From assembly GCA_963764695.1 (NCBI GenBank), contig CAVXTW010000003.1, positions 1 through 64,000 on the forward strand: a stretch of DNA of 64,000 bases, written 5' to 3'. This DNA is from DATFRY01 sp963764695. GTDB taxonomy: Bacteria; Myxococcota_A; Polyangia; Haliangiales; Haliangiaceae. The position numbers and the translations under genes were made by a program. The notes below the pieces were generated by a model that was given only the letters and a program-made list of their open reading frames with translations, was not told the origin of the DNA and made no database searches. Positions 27,901 through 34,230 of this stretch are shown piece by piece. Position 1 is the first letter of the stretch. The number at the start of each line of letters is the position of its first letter.

Positions 27901-28847
27901 CTGTGTCGGCCGGGCCTCCGCCGCCGACCGGTCCGGTTTCCGCCGGACCGCCGGTGCCAGCGGGTGATCGCACCCCGACCACACGCCCGGGCGACGCCGA
28001 TGCGAGCCCGGTCGCCGCCGGTGTCGAGCCGACCCCGTCCGGCGCCACCGGTGACCAGACCGGCGGCCAGACTCCGCGGACCGAGCAGGCGCCCGAGACG
28101 GCCGCGCCCGGCACCGCCACGCGGCCGCTCGAGCCCTCCGAGGCGCTCCGTCTGCGCGAGCTGCAGACCGACGAGCCGCGCGCTCAGTCGGACATCGAGG
28201 AGATGTTCGCGCTGCGCGAGCGCTCGGGCGACCCGATCGCGGGCATCACGCCGCCCGAGCTGTGGGAGCGCTGGCAGGCCTACAGCCGCGACGCGGCGCA
28301 GGGCCTCAACGACAGCTGGAGCTGGCAGCGCTGGGCGCGGCAATGCGAGACCAACTGGAACAATCCGTCACGCGGTCTGGGGCGCGAGCGCGAGCTCGCC
28401 GGCGCGGTCGGGGGGAGCAGCCGGGTGGTCCAGGTGGGAGGGCGCAACCGCCAGGTCAACGCACTGGTGCCAGCCCGTCCCGGCCGCCGGCCCATCGCCA
28501 TCCAGCTCCGCACCGGCCCCGACAGCCTGGGCACCAGGCCGCCCGCCGGCCGCCCCGATCGCCTCAGCACCGTCGAGCAGCTCGATCTAGATGCCGCCCT
28601 GACGCAGGACATGCGCGTCATCGCCGTCTACGAGGGTGGCGCGACCGGCCCGCTCATCCGCGCCAATCGAGCGCGCGGCATCGAGGTCGTGATCGTGGGC
28701 GAGCGCGAGCACCTGCGAGCCCTGCTCATGCGCGGCCCCAACGGCATGTCTCGCGCAGACGCCGATGCCATGCTGGACGGGCTCACCATCGTGCCGCCCG
28801 GTGGCGACGTGCTCCAGACCGTGGTTACACTGGTCGGAGGCGGCTAG
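21951..28847 (+). CDS. Giant DUF4157 protein with toxin-like modular architecture
   Basis: 2298 residues, starting at a GTG; an ATG at 22002 after AAGAGATCGAG is an alternative. Residues about 118-200 form a DUF4157 domain with the HEAAH zinc-type motif (187-191). About 450-960 are long charged coiled-coil and helical segments. About 979-1067 is a hydrophobic Gly/Ala-rich region (IIIIAIIIVVAVVLGPMVIG) suited to membrane insertion. About 1270-1436 are Asp/Gly/Arg repeats. About 1460-1597 hold a domain with DVIVHGSS (His1497) and RLISCGSG (Cys1538), like a caspase-type autoprocessing peptidase. Around 1657-1713 is a helix-hairpin-helix-like stretch. Two further unrecognised domains end the protein. 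DUF4157 proteins are known cargo of extracellular contractile injection systems; no such machinery is in the window. Three small genes follow closely and could provide immunity. Confidence 0.93.
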   Translation: MTEERGIRRENPYQEIEMGWQREYRKDKDRRDSDEPEVDETEEPWRPSPGKSARAQAAAGSRPRRVETPIPGRVTLTSGLSHAARPPAPAAPVFRHAVDVAKPAADAPERVQAARQASGRPLPEALARQLERALGPAVADIRVHDDSKSAAAARALRAEAYTVGRDIFFAGGAYDPSSARGQRLIAHEAAHAASQPTFVPLGDDLAISQPGDAHEREADSFADSFAARTEAREKTALEGRGSSAPARPADRTPKGAESKKADADRTRTARTDARTADPARVPELPVPRATAPVGLYRQVAVSTADDDSESSDADRNRRNKGADGAGERKDDEADELQAPTGGNGTAVDPAGRQVERPGTGGGVHGELGAKLNAGGEVRSADRPLARDKQSSKPKEEKPPTIGPREEPGETEADDAAPVAGQAAPPTKKGRASSARGGEIVFAPTDLGKLLPPIAPDETVDDRHASERAALERHEAARAHATATLTSFVSNGKQQVGAIQGLAPGLDQQLHAGESRAIAAVDTAAASQARAVRAHVAQSIAQVDAAAAAARARIEADHKATVSAIEDSTRAARDRVDASHRTSVEATQRQEQEQLQVVARLYEAAAGKFRTAGSSAGNLAVSNAEGFAGEYLSHMIHRDDSFLKGALTDNRCKARADAARGVGAKYKEELAKEAENQVGEMNKRRPTDEESVRAVAAEARKNLDTVHKKSLEGLEEAKTQSLEGARTTREQMLAQVDSTRSGSVSGLNRHGQSQASGIQRQGAQLKQTIRQQRQARSAQLHAGLDEAMVGLRQGIDGMIDGMRGAEVPEPEALNQAIATAEEKLAEQMGKLRQGMTQGAAQGAQGLVQVGTQGAQSLQQAGSAAINAASQMVAGARDAFSSITQSARQSLQQLSAGHKRMVDEGAKATDEGMKGVVTGLRDSYGKLSKNLEDGADKNAKAIGDAFRNAVTGGGEKDMPAVIRQQADEAASKVQPRWKSVLKWIIIIAIIIVVAVVLGPMVIGAVAGAATALGASAAAATVIGTIVGGALVGAASSALTTVVDNAFSGRNLMEGVLKAAAWGAAGGAIGGAFGVGKLGTMIQGLSKGRQFAVQLAIDASVDTGMTALQGDLSWEGFAQGLAMSVLTNGMTHLPKVGPRIEGIQTRSGAMGNDFGTRVGERIRPPSTDGGGTGGGTGGGGVDVSPPTPNAPAPTNAPTARTDAGGAPRAPDAAPGGQAPRTEGAPRTEGAPDTTGPRSETRGPDAPAPDRTGGPTEQPGRARQPGSDEGGTGGTRDGDARARDGEPGQGGTTRDGDTGGATARDGDTGGATARDGDTGGATTRDGDGATTRDGDTGGATARDGDTGGATARDGQAPDGRPRDRQGPDGKPRDGEGGDTRARDGQGPDGKPRDGKPGESKPRGEGDARTRDGDGRTRDGDGRTRDGDGTTRDGDEQADRTQDGAEGDRTGVNAAPTVNPSRPVGPGGYRSDAISLTGKGDKLGEAVRWIKPEPGKIDVIVHGSSDSFYILKDGAYVAVDHRTLARYIKKQGGAGQDIRLISCGSGESPTSIAQNLANKLGARVTAPSDTVWIHPDGRMTVGKNPDHSTGGWNEFQPGTRPDAGTSTRPVEGGTRPDVGTGTRPDVDAGPGTRTEEPGGTRPRTDEEAPVAAEGPRRSPSDDEGMLGVLNGGSRDEIKLATGFDDAQIDLIVARRPIGKLLDLQSIDGITPRQAGDLQAREKRAQIELDESPAVAALRDQFAQRFDALRADPANAHKSDYDIMKEVVRGDPTTFCLKGECVPLDVLQAQGAFSKVIGMESVFNYHLTPDARTRLKNDYGIETAADFAAAVARDPSIFEGSMLDTGSMVSGQNNVAWWAPRGDATAGSAAELVTQLALDPSYYQGGLIRVTMSPEAAAGFQFRKPTPFDGMMFGEWVANRDGGQLGVTGGGTPEAVAPGLPLGQASDVEIFAGSAPPTPRVSGGSGDGGPAPMTSGGDSSPPTGTGSSGAVSAGPPPPTGPVSAGPPVPAGDRTPTTRPGDADASPVAAGVEPTPSGATGDQTGGQTPRTEQAPETAAPGTATRPLEPSEALRLRELQTDEPRAQSDIEEMFALRERSGDPIAGITPPELWERWQAYSRDAAQGLNDSWSWQRWARQCETNWNNPSRGLGRERELAGAVGGSSRVVQVGGRNRQVNALVPARPGRRPIAIQLRTGPDSLGTRPPAGRPDRLSTVEQLDLDAALTQDMRVIAVYEGGATGPLIRANRARGIEVVIVGEREHLRALLMRGPNGMSRADADAMLDGLTIVPPGGDVLQTVVTLVGGG
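25760..26260. repeat. Tandem repeats encoding Asp-Gly-Asp-Thr-Gly-Gly-Ala-Thr linkers
   Basis: About 500 bases inside the giant gene encode tandem units such as DGDTGGATAR, then GPDGKPRDG and TRDGDGR. The basic DNA unit is about 30 bases, repeated at least six times with few changes. It is an acidic flexible linker between the membrane region and the C-terminal domains, and a likely site of copy-number change. Confidence 0.85.
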
Positions 28848-28855
28848 GCGACGCG

Positions 28856-29683
28856 ATGGCGACCAGAGAGAAGCGGAACGGAAAGCCTTCGCAGGAAGTC
28901 GCGGGCGCGGTGCCGGGCCAGCTGGAGGCGCTGCGCCAGCTGGCGGCCGAGAAGCGACCCGACCTGCTCCCCCTCGACCTGACCTACGAGTCGCTCGACC
29001 GCGTCGAGGACCTGTTTCGCGACATCATCGAGGGCAAGGCCAGCGGCACGCCGCTCGACAGCACCGAGCCGCTGGTCGCCGCCTACCTGGGCCAGACGCT
29101 GATCGAGGGCGCAGGGGGCAAGTGGGGCGTGGGCGGCGCGCGCGACGAGTTTCCCGGGCGCCTGTGCGTCACCGATCTGCCTGACCTGGGCCGCTTCCGC
29201 TTCTTCCCCCACCAGACCGTCAAGGCATTCCGCCTCTACCGCGCGGCCGGCCACCTGCGCGACGAGACCGAGCCGTACGATCTGGCGCGACTGCGCCAGC
29301 GGACCGCGCGCGAGCTGCGCGACCTGGAGTCCGAGATCGAGGCGCTGCGCGCTGACGTGGGCGAACTGATGGGCGCGCCGGCCGTGCTCGACTTCACGCT
29401 CGACTCGCTCGGCCAGCTCACCCATGCGATCCGGCGCGTGTCCGGCCGCGACGCCTGGCGCCGCATGCGCACGCGCGCCGCGCTCTACATCGGAGAGACC
29501 GCCCGCCGGCTGGCCGGGCACGGCGAGTGGTCGCTGTGCGAAGATCCGGTCAACGCCCACTATGGCCATCTGCGTATCGGCGAGTGGAGCCCGACGTGGA
29601 GCGTGTACGGCGCATCGGAGCCGGGCGACGACGATCGGTTGCGCCGGTCGGTCAACGCCGCCGTGAAAGGGCTTTCCCGATGA
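28856..29683 (+). CDS. Unknown protein with internal duplication, downstream of DUF4157 gene
   Basis: 275 residues, eight bases after the giant gene. The protein consists of two similar halves: LPLDLTYESLDRVEDLF...AAYLGQTLIEGAGGKWGVG (about residues 35-90) and VLDFTLDSLGQLTHAI...ALYIGETARRLAGHGEWSL (about 178-235). Each unit pairs an LDxTxxSL strand-helix with a YxGxT-helix and a GxW turn. No family is recognised. A tight position behind a large toxin-like gene suggests an immunity or accessory protein, but that is inference. Its TGA overlaps the start of the next gene (ATGA). Confidence 0.85.
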   Translation: MATREKRNGKPSQEVAGAVPGQLEALRQLAAEKRPDLLPLDLTYESLDRVEDLFRDIIEGKASGTPLDSTEPLVAAYLGQTLIEGAGGKWGVGGARDEFPGRLCVTDLPDLGRFRFFPHQTVKAFRLYRAAGHLRDETEPYDLARLRQRTARELRDLESEIEALRADVGELMGAPAVLDFTLDSLGQLTHAIRRVSGRDAWRRMRTRAALYIGETARRLAGHGEWSLCEDPVNAHYGHLRIGEWSPTWSVYGASEPGDDDRLRRSVNAAVKGLSR

Positions 29684-30072
29684 GCGACGACCTGGGCACC
29701 TGGTTCGTCCTGTTCCGCAAGGATCGCCTCCCGGCCATGAAGGACATCCTCGCCAGCGTCAGCCGCGCGCCGCGCTTCGAGGTACGGCCGATCGACGACA
29801 GCACCTTCGTCATCGCTCACCAGGGCGCCGAGGTGACCGTCGGCCTCTCCACCGCGTCGCACGTCGCCGACGAGTCCGCCGAGATCGCCGACCGCATCGA
29901 CGCGGCCAACCCGGCGCACGACGTCGCCGCCCAGGCCGACGCCCGCTTCGAGATCGTGTGGGACCTGGACGAACGCAAGGAGGCTTTCGACGCCTTCGTG
30001 CACGTCGGGGGAATCCTGGAGAAGATGACCGGCGGCGTCCTGTGGGACGCCAGGCGCCTCGAGCTGGTCTGA
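29680..30072 (+). CDS. Small hypothetical protein, downstream of DUF4157 gene
   Basis: 130 residues, overlapping the previous gene by four bases. It reads as a compact alpha/beta protein (GTWFVLFRKDRLPAMKDILASVSR, FEVRPIDDSTFVIAHQGAEVTVGLS, FEIVWDLDERKEAFDAFVHVGGILEKMTGGVLWDARRLELV) with no signal peptide or membrane helix. The first and last segments resemble small immunity-type proteins in style only; no homology is claimed. Translational coupling to the 275-residue gene points to a shared role. Confidence 0.85.
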   Translation: MSDDLGTWFVLFRKDRLPAMKDILASVSRAPRFEVRPIDDSTFVIAHQGAEVTVGLSTASHVADESAEIADRIDAANPAHDVAAQADARFEIVWDLDERKEAFDAFVHVGGILEKMTGGVLWDARRLELV

Positions 30073-30102
30073 TCGCATCGGCCGCAGACTGAAGGAAGAG
30101 CC

Positions 30103-30807
30103 ATGCCCAACGTCGCAGGCGTCGAGGTAAAGAGCGCGTCCGAGGTCGCCCCGCTGGTGGAGAAGCAGCTCCAGGGCCTCGCCGTGTGGAGCGATCGCAG
30201 CGACCACTCGCCGGTCGACGGACTGGTCCGCGCCGTGCGCGCGGCCGGCAGCCTGGCGCCGGAGTTCGGGCGCGCCCTGGTGAGCCTGCTCGAGCACGGC
30301 GACGCCGCCGTACGGGCCGGCGCGGCCATCGCGATGACCGAGGTGACCGACCACGTCAGCGCCGACGACATCGTCCGCGTGATCGAAGCGCACCCGCAAC
30401 ACTTCCGCGGCGTCAAGCCACCGTCGGGCTACCCGGCGGCCGACGAGGACCTCGAGTCCCGCCTTCTCGTCGCGGTGGCGCGAGCCGCAGGCAGCTCCGA
30501 CCCCCACGCGCGCCAGTTCCTCATGGATCGCGCGCGCAGCGGCCACTCCGTCTCCGCGCTCCTCAGCCTGGCCCGCACCGACCCGGACTGGCTCGCGGCC
30601 AACGCCGCCGCGGTCCCGCGCAACGCGATCGGCGGCATCCTGCGCGCCGTGCCCGGCCGCGCCCAGCGCCGCGCCATCGTGAGCGCACTCGCGCCGTGGC
30701 CACCCGACGAGGGCCGCGCGCTGATCCAGTCGAAGGCGTGGACACTGCTCCCGCTCGACGACGACGAGAAGGCAGATCTTGCCGCCCTCGTCACCGGCAA
30801 GCCCTGA
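30103..30807 (+). CDS. HEAT-like helical protein, downstream of DUF4157 gene
   Basis: 234 residues, starting 30 bases after the preceding gene with GGAAGAG six bases before its ATG. The sequence is nearly all helix, with HEAT-type signatures such as FGRALVSLLEHGDAAVRAGAAIAM (about residues 59-82) and RSGHSVSALLSLARTDPDW (about 145-165). Such solenoids bind proteins, and together with its two neighbours it forms a three-gene tail of the giant gene, probably as adaptors or immunity factors. Function unknown. Confidence 0.85.
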   Translation: MPNVAGVEVKSASEVAPLVEKQLQGLAVWSDRSDHSPVDGLVRAVRAAGSLAPEFGRALVSLLEHGDAAVRAGAAIAMTEVTDHVSADDIVRVIEAHPQHFRGVKPPSGYPAADEDLESRLLVAVARAAGSSDPHARQFLMDRARSGHSVSALLSLARTDPDWLAANAAAVPRNAIGGILRAVPGRAQRRAIVSALAPWPPDEGRALIQSKAWTLLPLDDDEKADLAALVTGKP

Positions 30808-30878
30808 CCCCGCCGCTACCTGGTCGGACGACAGGACACATGTCGCAGACGCGCAGCGCGCGGCGATGCGTGTCGCGC

Positions 30879-30926
30879 GTTACGCGCCAATGAGTGCGTA
30901 ACACCGTCCGCGCTGCGGCCGTCGTC
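30879..30926 (+). promoter_or_regulatory. ECF-type promoter of CHAT module B
   Basis: GTTACGC (30879-30885) and GCGTAAC (30896-30902) form an inverted repeat. After 17 bases comes CGTCGTC (30920-30926), the same -35 and -10 elements and spacing as before module A, 44 bases before the sigma start. The conservation supports a promoter recognised by the module's own sigma factor; the flanking sequences have otherwise diverged. Confidence 0.65.
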
Positions 30927-30970
30927 CTTGTGATGGGGGGGAGGGGTCGGGCTGATCGGAGGGCGTTGCC

Positions 30971-31571
30971 GTGCGCGGTGCCTTGCCAAGACCTGCGACG
31001 ACCGAGTTCGAGCTGGACGAGGAGGAGCGTCGCCTCATCGACGCGGTGCGTGCGGGTGACGCCGGGGTCGCGTTGCCTCTCCTCATGGGTCGATACCAGT
31101 TGACTGTGTATGGCTATTGCCGCCGGATGCTCGGCAACGTCGCCGACGGCGATGAAGTGTCACAGATCGTGTTCCTGCAGGCGTTCGAGTGGATCCGGCG
31201 CCGCAAGCCGGTGGAGAACGTACGCGCCTGGTTGATCGGGATCGCGCGGAACCGCTGTCTCGATCGGCTGCGCTGGCGGCGGCGCGGCCCGCTGCTCGTC
31301 GAGGACGAGGAGCTGGAACGCATCGCCGACCCCGACGATCCGCGCGAGCCGACGCTCGGCGACCCGCGCGCGAGGGAGGTGCTGGACGCCTGCCTCGACA
31401 AGCTCAAGGCCCGCGCCCGCGCCGTGGTTCTGCTGCGTTTCTACGATGAGCTCACCTACGATGACATCAGCAGAGCTCACCGGCGACACGCCGGGAGCCC
31501 TCCGGGTCAGAGTCGCGCGCGCGCTCGTCGCGCTGCGTCGATGCATGGAGAGAAAGGGCGAAGCGCCATGA
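30971..31571 (+). pseudogene. ECF sigma factor of module B, frameshifted in region 4
   Basis: Homologue of the sigma gene at 17000. Region 2 is intact (VYGYCRRMLGNVADGDEVSQIVFLQAFE, WLIGIARNRCLDRLRWRRR) and region 4 reads to LTYDDIS. After ATC-AGC at 31466-31471 there are seven bases, where module A has six, before ACC-GGC at 31479. In the +1 frame the expected recognition helix appears (GDTPGALRVRVARALVALRRC) and ends at TGA 31569-31571, overlapping the anti-sigma ATG exactly as in module A. As written, the first frame reads on into the anti-sigma gene, giving a 426-residue sigma/anti-sigma fusion lacking the recognition helix. Pseudogene, sequencing error or frameshifting are all possible. 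Confidence 0.8.
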
Positions 31572-32251
31572 CCTGCGAACGCCTCGAGCGCGACGATTTA
31601 CTCGGCCATCTCGGCGAGGAGATGGACCCCCACGTCGAGCAATGCCACGTCTGCCGAGCCACAGCCTACGGCTACGCCCGCCTCGCCGCAGCCCTGGCCC
31701 AGGAATCGACACGCCCCCTCCCACCCGGCTGGAAGGACCGCACCCTCGCCCGCATCCAGTCCGAGCGCACCGCGCGCCGGCGAAGACACGCCCTCTCCGC
31801 CGGCATGTCCGTGGCCGCCGCAGCCGCGCTGATCCTGATCGTGCCGAACTGGATCGGCGACCCCGACCACCCACGTGGGGAGGGCGAGCTCGTGGTGACC
31901 CTGGAGCGCGTCCAGGGAAGACGCGGCCCATCGGACTCCAGCCGCGCGCATCCGGGCGACCGCCTGCACGCATCGGCCCCCGCCCACGCAAAGCACGTCG
32001 AACTGCGCCTCTATCGCGAGTCCCGCGATCTCGTCGCCCGCTGTCCAGCCATGCCAGGGCCGATATGCAAGCGACGCGGCGACGACATCGAGCTCTCGTG
32101 GACCTTCGCGGTCGTCGGCACCTACCGCGCCGTCTGGCTGACATCCTCGTCGCCTCTACCACCGCCATCGGGAAATCTCGACGCCGATCTGCTCGCCGCC
32201 GAACAAGCCGGCGCGCACGTGATGGAGAGGGAACCGATCGATGTCGACTAG
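31568..32251 (+). CDS. Zinc-finger transmembrane anti-sigma factor of module B
   Basis: 227 residues from an ATG overlapping the expected sigma stop. The zinc motif is His22-x3-Cys26-x2-Cys29 (HVEQCHVC), and TCERLERDDLLGHLGEEM is nearly the same as in module A. One transmembrane helix lies at about residues 78-97 (AGMSVAAAAALILIVPNW). The outer domain again has a beta-rich HVELRLYRESRDLVARCP and TYRAVWLTSSSPLPPPSGN. Because the preceding sigma gene has a one-base insertion, this gene is in the same frame as sigma region 2, so it may be translated on its own or as a fusion. Its end overlaps the first CHAT gene. Confidence 0.85.
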   Translation: MTCERLERDDLLGHLGEEMDPHVEQCHVCRATAYGYARLAAALAQESTRPLPPGWKDRTLARIQSERTARRRRHALSAGMSVAAAAALILIVPNWIGDPDHPRGEGELVVTLERVQGRRGPSDSSRAHPGDRLHASAPAHAKHVELRLYRESRDLVARCPAMPGPICKRRGDDIELSWTFAVVGTYRAVWLTSSSPLPPPSGNLDADLLAAEQAGAHVMEREPIDVD

Positions 32252-34136
32252 GAGGGTGATCCCACTCGCCGCGATGCTGTTGCTGGCCACCCGTCCGGCA
32301 GACTCCCTCGCCCCGCGCGCCCGAGATAGCGAGGCGGATGCGATGCAGCAGCGCGGCAGGCAGCTGCTGAACCAGTGGCGCCAGGTCGAGTCGCGCGTGC
32401 TGCTGACCGAGGCGCTTCGCCGTCACCTGGCGATCGAGGACCATGTTGCTGCGTCGACCGACGCGGTACTGCTATCTCGCGGCCATCAGGTGGCCGGCCG
32501 GCTGGGAGTCGCGCTTCGCCTGGCCGAACTAGCGCACGAACAAGCCATGATCGGGAGCGACGCGGAGGCCCTGGCAATGGCTCTCGTCCAGCTTGGCGAT
32601 GTCTTCGCCTGGGTCGGCGAATACCGCGCGGCGCTCGAAGCGGACGTCGAGGCGATCCGTCTCCTGCCTGAGCGCGACAAGAACGCTCGGGCCCGGCTGA
32701 CGTTCCACATCGCCATGGTCCGGCGCCTACTTGGACAACGCAGGGAAGCGCGGAGAACGCTGGAGGAGGTTGCCCAGCTCGCGGAGGCCACCGGGGACTA
32801 TCGCATGGTCGTGGTGGCGCGAACGAACCTGGCGGACCTCGCGCTCGCCGATGATCGGCTCGATGATGCCGAGGCTCACATCCAGGACGCCATCGACGTC
32901 CAGCGCGACTGGAACCCGGCGGGAATTGCAGTCCCGCTGCAGCTCAACCAGTCCGTGCTAGCGCGACGGCGAGGAGACCTGCCAGCGGCGGCGGCCGCCC
33001 TCGATCGCATAACGTTCGATCCTTCGCCAGAGGGAAGGCTGTTGGTCGCCCACGAGCGCGGGTTGATCGCAGAGGCGCGCGGTCAACTCGATCTGGCCGA
33101 GCGCCGCTTTGGCGACGCCGTCGATCTTGTCGAGCGACTGCGAGTCGATGGGCCCGAGGAAGCCAACGCCGCGTTCATGGAGGAGTACAGGGAGCCATAC
33201 GAAAGCCTGTTGGCTCTTCACCTGCGGCGTGACGACACACGCCGTGCCTTCGCGACGCTGGCGCAGGCTCAGGGACGGATGTTCCTGGACGCGCGCATGA
33301 TGACCGTGGCCGACACCGCCAGCGCCCAACGCTTTCCCATCAGCGACGGGTTCCGCATACCTGGCCTCGATCAGGTGATGGCGTCGATGCCGCGTTCCAT
33401 CATCAAGGACCAGAGTTCGCCTGAAGCGATACTCGCCGCCGTACGCGGGAAGCATGTCTTCTCCTACTTTCTGGCTGATGAGAGCCTGCGCCTGCTAACG
33501 GTGGTGAACGGGGAGGCGCGCGCCACGAGCGTCGCCGTCGATCTGGAACAGCTCCAGTGGCTGATCGACGACTTTCGCATTCGCCCCGATGACCCGATGA
33601 CAGCCGACGCACTGGGAAGCGTCGTGGCCGACACACGCAGCGACCTCAAGCACGCTGCTATCGAGTCGCGGTTCGTCGTCCAACACACGGGCGCGACACC
33701 GCGGCTCGGCGCGAACGCCACGGTCTCCGCGCTGTGGGCGGCGGCCAATCAGCCGCTGCTTCACGTCATCGCACATTCCGGCGTCGGCATGCGTGGCGGT
33801 TACTTGGCGCTGGCTGACGGTCAGGTCACCGCGGCGGACATCCTGGCCTGGCGCGTCGGCCCGCGACTGGTCGTGCTGCCAACCTGCGCGTCGGCCGCCA
33901 CGATACGAACCGAGATGTGGGGCTCGCTGGCCGCGGCCTTCCTGGCCGCCGGCAGCCAACATGTCGTCGCGACCCTGACGAGCGTGCAGGACCGGGTCGC
34001 TGCGGATTTCACGCGACAGTTCTATCGGGCCAATGGACTGCGCGACCCGGTCGGCGGCGTCACGCGTGCGCTGCGCGAGATGTCCCGCCGCTATCCGGTC
34101 GCCGACTGGTCGCCCTTCGTCGTCGCGGGTCTGTAG
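32241..34136 (+). CDS. CHAT-TPR protein, module B first copy, internally deleted
   Basis: 631 residues, about 65-70 shorter than the two paralogues. The N-terminus is hydrophobic (VIPLAAMLLLATRPADSLA), a signal peptide without the Cys seen in the others. TPR-like helices fill residues 30-330. Just after TADALGS the sequence jumps to VVADTRS at 33620/33621, omitting about 68 residues that in the paralogues contain RIHIVP, RVSFAALRVSG and YAPSVTG, an early core part of the CHAT fold. The reading frame is kept. The catalytic pair is still visible as His512 (HVIAHSG) and Cys549 (LPTCASA). Activity is doubtful; it may act as a regulator or be degenerating. Confidence 0.9.
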   Translation: MSTRRVIPLAAMLLLATRPADSLAPRARDSEADAMQQRGRQLLNQWRQVESRVLLTEALRRHLAIEDHVAASTDAVLLSRGHQVAGRLGVALRLAELAHEQAMIGSDAEALAMALVQLGDVFAWVGEYRAALEADVEAIRLLPERDKNARARLTFHIAMVRRLLGQRREARRTLEEVAQLAEATGDYRMVVVARTNLADLALADDRLDDAEAHIQDAIDVQRDWNPAGIAVPLQLNQSVLARRRGDLPAAAAALDRITFDPSPEGRLLVAHERGLIAEARGQLDLAERRFGDAVDLVERLRVDGPEEANAAFMEEYREPYESLLALHLRRDDTRRAFATLAQAQGRMFLDARMMTVADTASAQRFPISDGFRIPGLDQVMASMPRSIIKDQSSPEAILAAVRGKHVFSYFLADESLRLLTVVNGEARATSVAVDLEQLQWLIDDFRIRPDDPMTADALGSVVADTRSDLKHAAIESRFVVQHTGATPRLGANATVSALWAAANQPLLHVIAHSGVGMRGGYLALADGQVTAADILAWRVGPRLVVLPTCASAATIRTEMWGSLAAAFLAAGSQHVVATLTSVQDRVAADFTRQFYRANGLRDPVGGVTRALREMSRRYPVADWSPFVVAGL

Positions 34137-34179
34137 TCGCCTCCCGGTCGGACGCCCAAATCCCAACACGGAGGTCCCG

Positions 34180-34230
34180 ATGAACCGCTTGTCATGGCTG
34201 ATGGAAGGCAATCGGATCCATGTCGGTTAG
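34180..34230 (+). pseudogene. Chimeric remnant: small-lipoprotein start joined to anti-sigma end
   Basis: A 16-residue ORF (MNRLSWLMEGNRIHVG) preceded by GGAGG. Its first 21 bases match the start of the lipoprotein gene at 36353 (16 of 21; MNRLSWL against MRRLPWL). Its last 33 bases match the end of the anti-sigma gene at 32219-32251 (23 of 33; MEGNRIHVG against MEREPIDVD), including the CHAT start overlapping the stop. It is the junction left when an intervening lipoprotein, sigma and anti-sigma segment was deleted from a tandem duplication. Confidence 0.6.

Noticed and set aside
22674..28343. A 1889-residue open frame opposite the giant DUF4157 gene
   Set aside because: Composition is the antisense mirror of repeated GC-rich codons (Arg, Val, Ala, Leu) and no domain is visible; the plus-strand frame has clear domains.
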